Below, in pieces: positions 58,201 through 64,000 of a stretch of DNA of 64,000 nt. Origin of the DNA: Gloeophyllum trabeum ATCC 11539 (lineage: Eukaryota; Basidiomycota; Agaricomycetes; Gloeophyllales; Gloeophyllaceae); contig NW_006920416.1 in NCBI RefSeq assembly GCF_000344685.1, positions 806,712 through 870,711 of the forward strand, given 5' to 3'. A program made the position numbers and the translations under genes. Position 1 is the first letter of the stretch, and every line of letters starts with the position of its first letter. The notes under the pieces are model-generated. The model worked only from the letters and a program-made list of their open reading frames with translations, searched no databases and had not been told where the DNA came from.

Positions 58201-60931
58201 ATGGCCGCCACAAGCAAGTCCAAGAACTCGCTGTCCATCCGTTTGACAGAGTCAGTCGTCTTCCTTCGCGCTCCAGACGCCATTGGCAGACGCCGTGCCC
58301 AGAATGACAACGCCCCGCCTGCGATGCTGCGCGGGCTCCTGACGCTGAACCTGGTCAAGCCGACGAGGATAAAGAGCATCGAGGTTGAGCTCCAGGGCAA
58401 ATCGAGCACCGCTTGGCCGGAAGGTAAGTCGCTCTCCAGCTTATCTGGTTTAACAGTGGCCTGAATCTTCAGGCTCGCGGAAACAGGTGTCGGAGCGAGG
58501 CGCATTGAGATAACGGAAGAACACAAGATTTACACCGCATCGACGGTCTTCTTCCGTGCGGGCTCGACCCCCGCCTCGTCCTCCCGTCGCACACTCTCGG
58601 TGGGCCCAGGACTGTCCCTTTACCACGACGACGAAGCGGTCACAGATACGTTCGGACACGGCGAGCACGCCGATACACCGCGGGGCAGCCCTTCTCGAGA
58701 GCCGAGCCGGGAGCGCGGACGTGTGTCCAGGCGGGTGAGCATGGACTACTCGCACTTCCAGCGCGACGCAATCTCCCATCACGAGAACACGCACTTCGCG
58801 ACACCCCCGTACACCCCTCGTCCCGCTTCGCCTGTGGCTGAGGTTCATCCCCCCGCCCTAAGTCCGGCTGCGTCGATCTACCACACTCAACACAGCAGCC
58901 CGGCGGCGTCGACGTCGCAGCTGAACGTGACTCCTATGACTCCTATCACACCCAGGTCGGAAGAGCCTGCGAGTCACCTTGAGGATTCTCGGAATATGCT
59001 GCGCGAGCATTTGGACGAGAGTAAGGCTCCAGCTTTTCGCGATCAGGGAATCAAGTATATTGACTTGCTTCTGATAGGTCCCGGACCTCGTCGCCCAAAC
59101 TTGTCGACGACGAACTCGTCGGCATCTAGCCTACGCTCAGACCGCGACCAGTCCTCACGTCGGCAAAGCCTGGACGAAGACTCGGGGTACGCCTTTGCTT
59201 CCTCCCGTGAGGGGAGCCGCATCCGCTCGCCGTCCCCGCACGACGAGCGCGGCCGGAAGCACAAGCGCTTCACGTTCGCCGCCGTCACAAACGTGATGGA
59301 CTCCGTGCGCGACCGCTTCCGCTCAAGCTCGCCGAGGATGCGCGTTGCGAATTCGAGGGAGCACACCCTGGAGCGGAGCGTCGATCGCGAGGCGGAATTC
59401 AGGAGGGGGCGGACGCTGGAGAAGGGCAAGGGGAAGGAGCCCGTGGTTGATGGTGTGGGGCTCATGTCCCCGAGGAAGGAGAAGTCGGCGTTGGGGAGAG
59501 TGGGCGAGCTGCTCGGGTTGGAGGAGGAAGACGAGGAGTATGGGGATGGGTGGAAGGAGTTCAAGAAGGGTGAGTCAGTCCCGCCGACCCTCCTTCGCCG
59601 ATGTTGACGTAGTTCATGCACTCTAGGCACCTACACGTACCCCATCTCCTTCACCATCCCTGCGAGTTCTCCGCCGACGCTCAGATGCGAGTATGGGAGC
59701 GTGATCTGGCGCCTCAAGGCATACGTACACCGGCCAGGCGCGTTCAAGACGAAACTCACTGCGTCGAGGGAAGTCACCCTTGTCGCGTGCCCGGAGGAAG
59801 ATGCCGAGGATACCGAGAACATTATTGTCGAACGACAGTGGGATGATCAATTGCAGTACTTCATCTCGATCTCTGGCAGGACGTTCCACATCGGCGGGAC
59901 GATGCCGGTACACTTAACGCTTATGCCCTTGGATAAGATCAAAGTATACCGGATATCGATCTTGCTCGAAGGTGGGTTGTGCTTGTTTCTTCGTTTCATG
60001 TGCATCTCTGCTGACTGTGTACTGAAGAACGGGTGGACTATCTCGCCAATATGAAGCGCGTGGTTAGAACAGACCCGATTCGCCGGATCATTCTCATGTC
60101 CCTCAAGCACGGCGAGAAAGACTGTCCTCCGTTACTTCCCCTCGATTCGGACGATCCCGAGGCATTTAAGAACTCACCTTTGTATGTCTTGCTCAATCCA
60201 GAAGACGACGCGTCGGAACTGGCGTCTTCTTTCATGGGTCCGGGGCCGTGGACTCTACACACGGAGTTGCAGCTCCCGAGTTCCTGCGATCAGATCAACT
60301 TCACGAACAGGAATAAGAAGAGTAATATCTCCATCACGCATACCCTCAAGATCATCTTCCGGGTGGAGCGGGGCGACGACCAGTTCATTGACCAGAAGAC
60401 GGGGAAGAGGAAGATGTTCGACATCGTCGTGCAGACTCCGGTCCACATCCTCTCGGTGAGTTCGGTCGCCCGCGATGGACCCGGTCAAACGGGCGCTTAC
60501 TCTTGCTTATCCAGTGCATGTGCAACCCCGATTGGATAGCGCTGCCCCCGTATTCGGAGAATGCCAACGACATTCTACCCCAGCCTGAGGCGTGTCCTTG
60601 TAAAGGCAAGGGCCTGTCACCCAATCTGGATGGAGATGCGTTGGACCTCCCGGGACCATCCCGCCCGTCATCCTCGCATTTCCACCACAACCCTCTCGTG
60701 TCTACGTCATCCGCCATGCATCACCCGCTCGAACGCATAGACTCGCGCCGATCAACAGATTCGTCAGAAGAGGGTTCTCGGCCGCCCCATTTACACCACC
60801 ACTCTCCATCACCGGCCCCGCCGGATAGTCTTGTTGAACGCAATAGGCGATTTGAAAGACTCGTCGCCGGACAGGAGACCGAGCTCGGCGAAGCACCACC
60901 TCCGTATCATGAAGTAGCTCGTATTGCATAG
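58201..60931 (+). CDS. Alpha-arrestin, ubiquitin-ligase adaptor
   Basis: Six exons (58201-58423, 58487-59020, 59078-59569, 59627-59971, 60028-60455, 60515-60931) join in phase to 812 residues. The arrestin N domain starts SLSIRLTESVVFLRAP and continues LRGLLTLNLVKPTRIKSIEV to EEHKIYTASTVFF; it is then interrupted by about 310 Ser/Arg/Pro-rich residues before GTYTYPISFTIP (residue 417) resumes the fold. The C domain follows (GGTMPVHLTLMPLDKIKVY). PPxY-type motifs are TPPYTP in the insert, LPPYSE, and PPPYHE at the C-terminus. Such proteins recruit Rsp5/Nedd4-type ligases to plasma-membrane transporters and trigger endocytosis. The insert has many RxxS sites, suggesting kinase control. The acceptor of intron 1 (58486) was chosen by phase. 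Confidence 0.9.
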
Positions 60932-61159
60932 ATGTATCTTGGACTATATAGACGTTCTTTAGGTGATGGGTGGGGGCTACAAGGATCACTGTAAATTAGC
61001 CATAGAAGGAGAGGCTTTCTCTCCATAATATGAAATGAACCGCGTCTCATACATGTACTAACAGTACAGAGTATGTGTCTAAGGGATGCGAAACGCGGAA
61101 AAATATACAGGAGTCATGCGCTCATAGTGCTCGTAGGATTGTCGTGTCATATGCGTCCG

Positions 61160-64000
61160 TCAAGTGGATTTTGTCCTAACATGATCTATGTCGTCTGTCA
61201 TCACTGCGTCCTCGGGTATATCTGCCATAGGTATCTCCTCCATGTGCCCAGCATTGGGTGGCGGCTGCCGGTATGCGCTTGTACGGCTGACCACACTGCG
61301 CAAGCTGCGTTGTTCTGCCATCGTGCCTTCGTCCGGTTGAGCACGGAACTCGGGAGGGATCATGACAGCCCTGTCAATCGCGACTGGGAGACCCCGGTGA
61401 CGGCCACGTATCATCACGATACATATGATCAACTTGGACAAGGGTCGGAAGGCGCCTGAGAACGAGTAGTTCGCCTGCTAGGAATCAGTTATACTGTAAC
61501 GAGTATGTTTACTGGAAAAACAGACCGTAGGGAGCCCGAGACTCAGCCCGACAGTGCCATATGCCGAAACTAGTTCAAAAACTAGAAGAGATGAAGTTAA
61601 TTCGGATAGTTCCACCGTCTCTGGCAATCACTTACTTATTGAGAAGATATTAAACCAAGATTGATTATCCTCAGCATCGATATTATGTCGCTGTGCGAAC
61701 GTCTCGGACTGTGTAATGCGCCTGTGGAAGTCATGTCACTTACCTCAATGATGCACAACAGAACAAGAGCCAGGCCCAACCACCACATGTCTACTCAAGT
61801 ATCAGGGACTTGACAACAACGGGAAAAATATGGCTTGTACTGACCGAATGCGAGCTGCTTGCGAGCATGCCATGCCAAGTAGCGGCTCCAGACTGCAACG
61901 CGAGGCCCAGTAGTTTGAAATTCCACGTCATTCTCGGATTCGTCGTCTTCTTCGAAGACTCCCAGCGACTGCTCCTCGTATACGTTCGTTGAACGCACAC
62001 TGTAATCATGAGTGCGAATTACAACGCAACAACTTTTCAAACATACCTCAGGGCGATAGGATCTAAAACACAGGGTAAGGTATACATGTCTTCCCATAGG
62101 TGAAAGAATTACTCACAGACGCTGATATACATCATGATTACGTATAGGACCCTGCGTAAGAGACGTGGTGAATCCAAGAAAATGTGACAGATTCGCGGCA
62201 CGTACTTCACAGCAGGTGCCAGAGCGGACAGCGAAACGGCAGAAAATCCCGCCGCACGCACAGCTGTAGCTTGCAAAAGCCCAACAATCACCCTTGTACC
62301 GGCTGGTATGGCCTCGATGACTGGAGTGCCAATGTCCAGGACGAGGAACGACACCCAATCTGTGCAGCTAAAGAGGTGTCAAAACAAGCTAACGTAGCTC
62401 ACGAAAGCACCGTACGTGAGTGTCACGAGAACAATGAGCAAAAACCAAGTCTGATGCGAAGGAAAGAGGTAGATGAAACATCGACGAGGGTGGTCCAGTA
62501 GGAAGTGCAACGTCTCGTTTAACCGTGATCTAGGAGGAACCACTTTTGTCATGGTCCATCTAGACACAAATCGTGAGACTCCATCGCACAGTAGAGAGAC
62601 TGGACTCACATCATAAGCCGCAGACTGCGTGGCCCATCAATATCAGAAACGCTGAATGAAGGCCAAAAGTGGAATCCACTCACAAAATAGGCTATACAGG
62701 TGAACTTAGGATGTGGCCGTGAATTAGAGATAGAGCACTTACGAAGGCGGTATTACCAGCTAAGATAAGAAATATTACAAAAAATATCATTGGATAAGCT
62801 GTCTGGAAGGGTATCATAGATTGATCTACGAGGGAGGTTCCCGTATTCGTGTACGCCGAGACGACTTGAAATAATGCAAACCTAGGACAAATCAGGCATT
62901 AGTGTTATTAAACACAAAGTATAACTGAACACACCAAGGTGGTGGGAGGTTCCGATGCAAAGCTGGTGGCTTGAAGTCTGAACTCCAACGACTTTCCGAC
63001 ATGTACGGCGCGATGACGATAAAGGAAATGGCCTGGACGCAAATGTGGTACTAGACGCACAGTGAGAATGACTTGTCCAAAACATTCAACCGGGCATAAC
63101 TCACTACTGGGACGATCCATAGCAAGGCATTCAGAGCTCGGTATTCGACCCCGCCAAGTTCCTCCAGTTCGTCGTTCGTAAGCTCGTAAAAGGCCGAATT
63201 ACGTCCTACAATCGCGTCAAAGGAGATATAAGGCACTGGTTTGACACCAGCCGGCACTTCCCCGCGCGTTGAAGCAATCGTCTGCGTCCGAGGCATCGTC
63301 ATCGTGCGGTGCAATTTCTGCTGCACCTCAGGAAAGAAATATCGGAATACACGGGACAGGATCTCGTGTGGCATCGGAAACCCTCCGAATCCGCGATGTT
63401 TTGTCCGCACACCAGTGGGGTAGCGAGGGAATGTGTGGCTTGTCGACATTGTGGGGCGTAGCGTGACAGAAGGCCTCCTTCCAGGTCCTGTAGTTTATCA
63501 CATCACAATTTGAATTTCAAACCCGGTGGAACAACTTACTGCGCTCGTCCTGCGTGTCGGTGGGCTCTATACTCGGCCGTCGGTAAGCAGTACTTTGTTC
63601 TGATATGACGGAGGCCCGCCTTCCCCGCTCTCTGTCCACAGACGTGAAGCGTTGCCGACGAGGTTCAGGGGCAAATTCAACGGTCTGTGTCCTAGGCAGG
63701 GGATCAGGCTCTCTGGAAGTATATGCCGCCACATTGACAGTCGGGTAGCGACGAAAATTCTCTTCGTTCGCTATACGACTATGGCATGAGCGTATTTCTC
63801 ATTGCGCTGGAAATGGCCAGGACGAACCGGTCACTGAGGCAGACCTAAATCGGCGAGCCATACCAGGATCGGACAGACGACGTCCTTTCCTGCGTTACTT
63901 CTCTCAGTAAGAAAATATGGTTACGAACATGAGTGCAGAAACACCTTGATCTGTCAGGAGTGGTCGCCCCTTCCGTCTGCTCCTCATGATGCTCTGAGCT
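61160..64000 (-). CDS. TRK1: TRK-type potassium transporter, 5' partial
   Basis: Minus-strand gene running off the right edge; the stop codon is at 61160-61162. Many short exons are recognised in order: a basic Arg/Ser-rich cytoplasmic part (SREPDPLPRTQTVEFAPEPR), GFGGFPMPHEILSRVFRYFFP, VPYISFDAIVGRNSAFYELT, the filter region FQVVSAYTNTGTSLVDQSM, LNETLHFLLDHPRRCFIYLF, DWVSFLVLDIGTPVIEAIPAG, QATAVRAAGF, SVRSTNVYEEQSLGVF, FELVSAYGTVGLSLGLPT, and finally SKLIICIVMIRGRHRGLP. These contain the second, third and fourth pore loops of a fungal TRK protein, the high-affinity K+ importer of the plasma membrane. The first membrane-pore-membrane unit and the start codon are outside the window. The tail ends VRTKST. 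Confidence 0.92.

Overview
The window is nuclear DNA from a basidiomycete fungus, most likely an Agaricomycete and perhaps a polypore (the order is inference). Almost every gene is cut by several short GT-AG introns of about 45-75 nt. Families typical of Agaricomycetes are present (a DUF6535 membrane protein, expanded F-box/LRR-like proteins, a short CxC metallothionein pair) beside conserved eukaryotic housekeeping genes. All gene models were assembled by hand by joining open exons at GT..AG (rarely GC..AG) sites with matching phase; none has been checked against transcripts.

Layout. 1-2746: no confident gene, several inverted repeats. 2747-9209: DUF6535 protein (+), F-box/LRR-like gene (-), 2H phosphoesterase (+), second F-box/LRR-like gene (-). 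11519-13782: two tandem metallothionein genes (+) and a convergent small GPI-anchor-like secreted protein (-) whose second intron is mostly (TG)33. 15926-18199: mitochondrial Hsp70 (-) with a perfect heat-shock element upstream. 18606-22668: a 1278-residue, mostly disordered membrane-anchored protein (-). 23483-26003: APH-fold kinase-like gene (-) and PTRHD1-like peptidyl-tRNA hydrolase (-) with a 12-nt micro-exon. 26086-29524: a complete PIF/Harbinger DNA transposon (transposase plus Myb/SANT protein, 17-bp terminal inverted repeats, 3-bp target duplication) inserted 82 bp upstream of the PTRHD1 start codon. 29680-31790: a chimeric, probably broken gene carrying a duplicated MIF4G segment of the eIF4G gene that lies 16 kb away.

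32642-41927: PalI/SUR7-type membrane protein (-), Hub1/UBL5 (+), a DUF6914-like protein (+), a third LRR-like paralogue broken by a 753-N assembly gap whose flanks are identical (+), dynactin p25/DCTN5 (+). 44472-49314: full-length eIF4G (+). 49937-52475: 14-TM-type MFS transporter (+) with at least one GC-AG intron. 52624-54832: PP2A leucine carboxyl methyltransferase (-) head-to-head with TIM22 (+). 55451-56668: TOS1-like cell-wall glycosidase (+). 58201-60931: alpha-arrestin with PPxY motifs (+). 61160-64000: TRK potassium transporter (-), N-terminus beyond the right edge.

There is no operon or biosynthetic cluster: these are independent eukaryotic genes. Functional themes are mitochondrial import and folding (TIM22, mtHsp70), translation and splicing factors (eIF4G, Hub1, PTRHD1), metal and ion handling (metallothioneins, TRK), and cell-surface proteins (TOS1, PalI, GPI protein, arrestin). 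The parts least likely to be in an automatic annotation are the metallothionein pair, the GPI-like gene, the Hub1 gene and the micro-exon, because their exons are too short for simple ORF calling.
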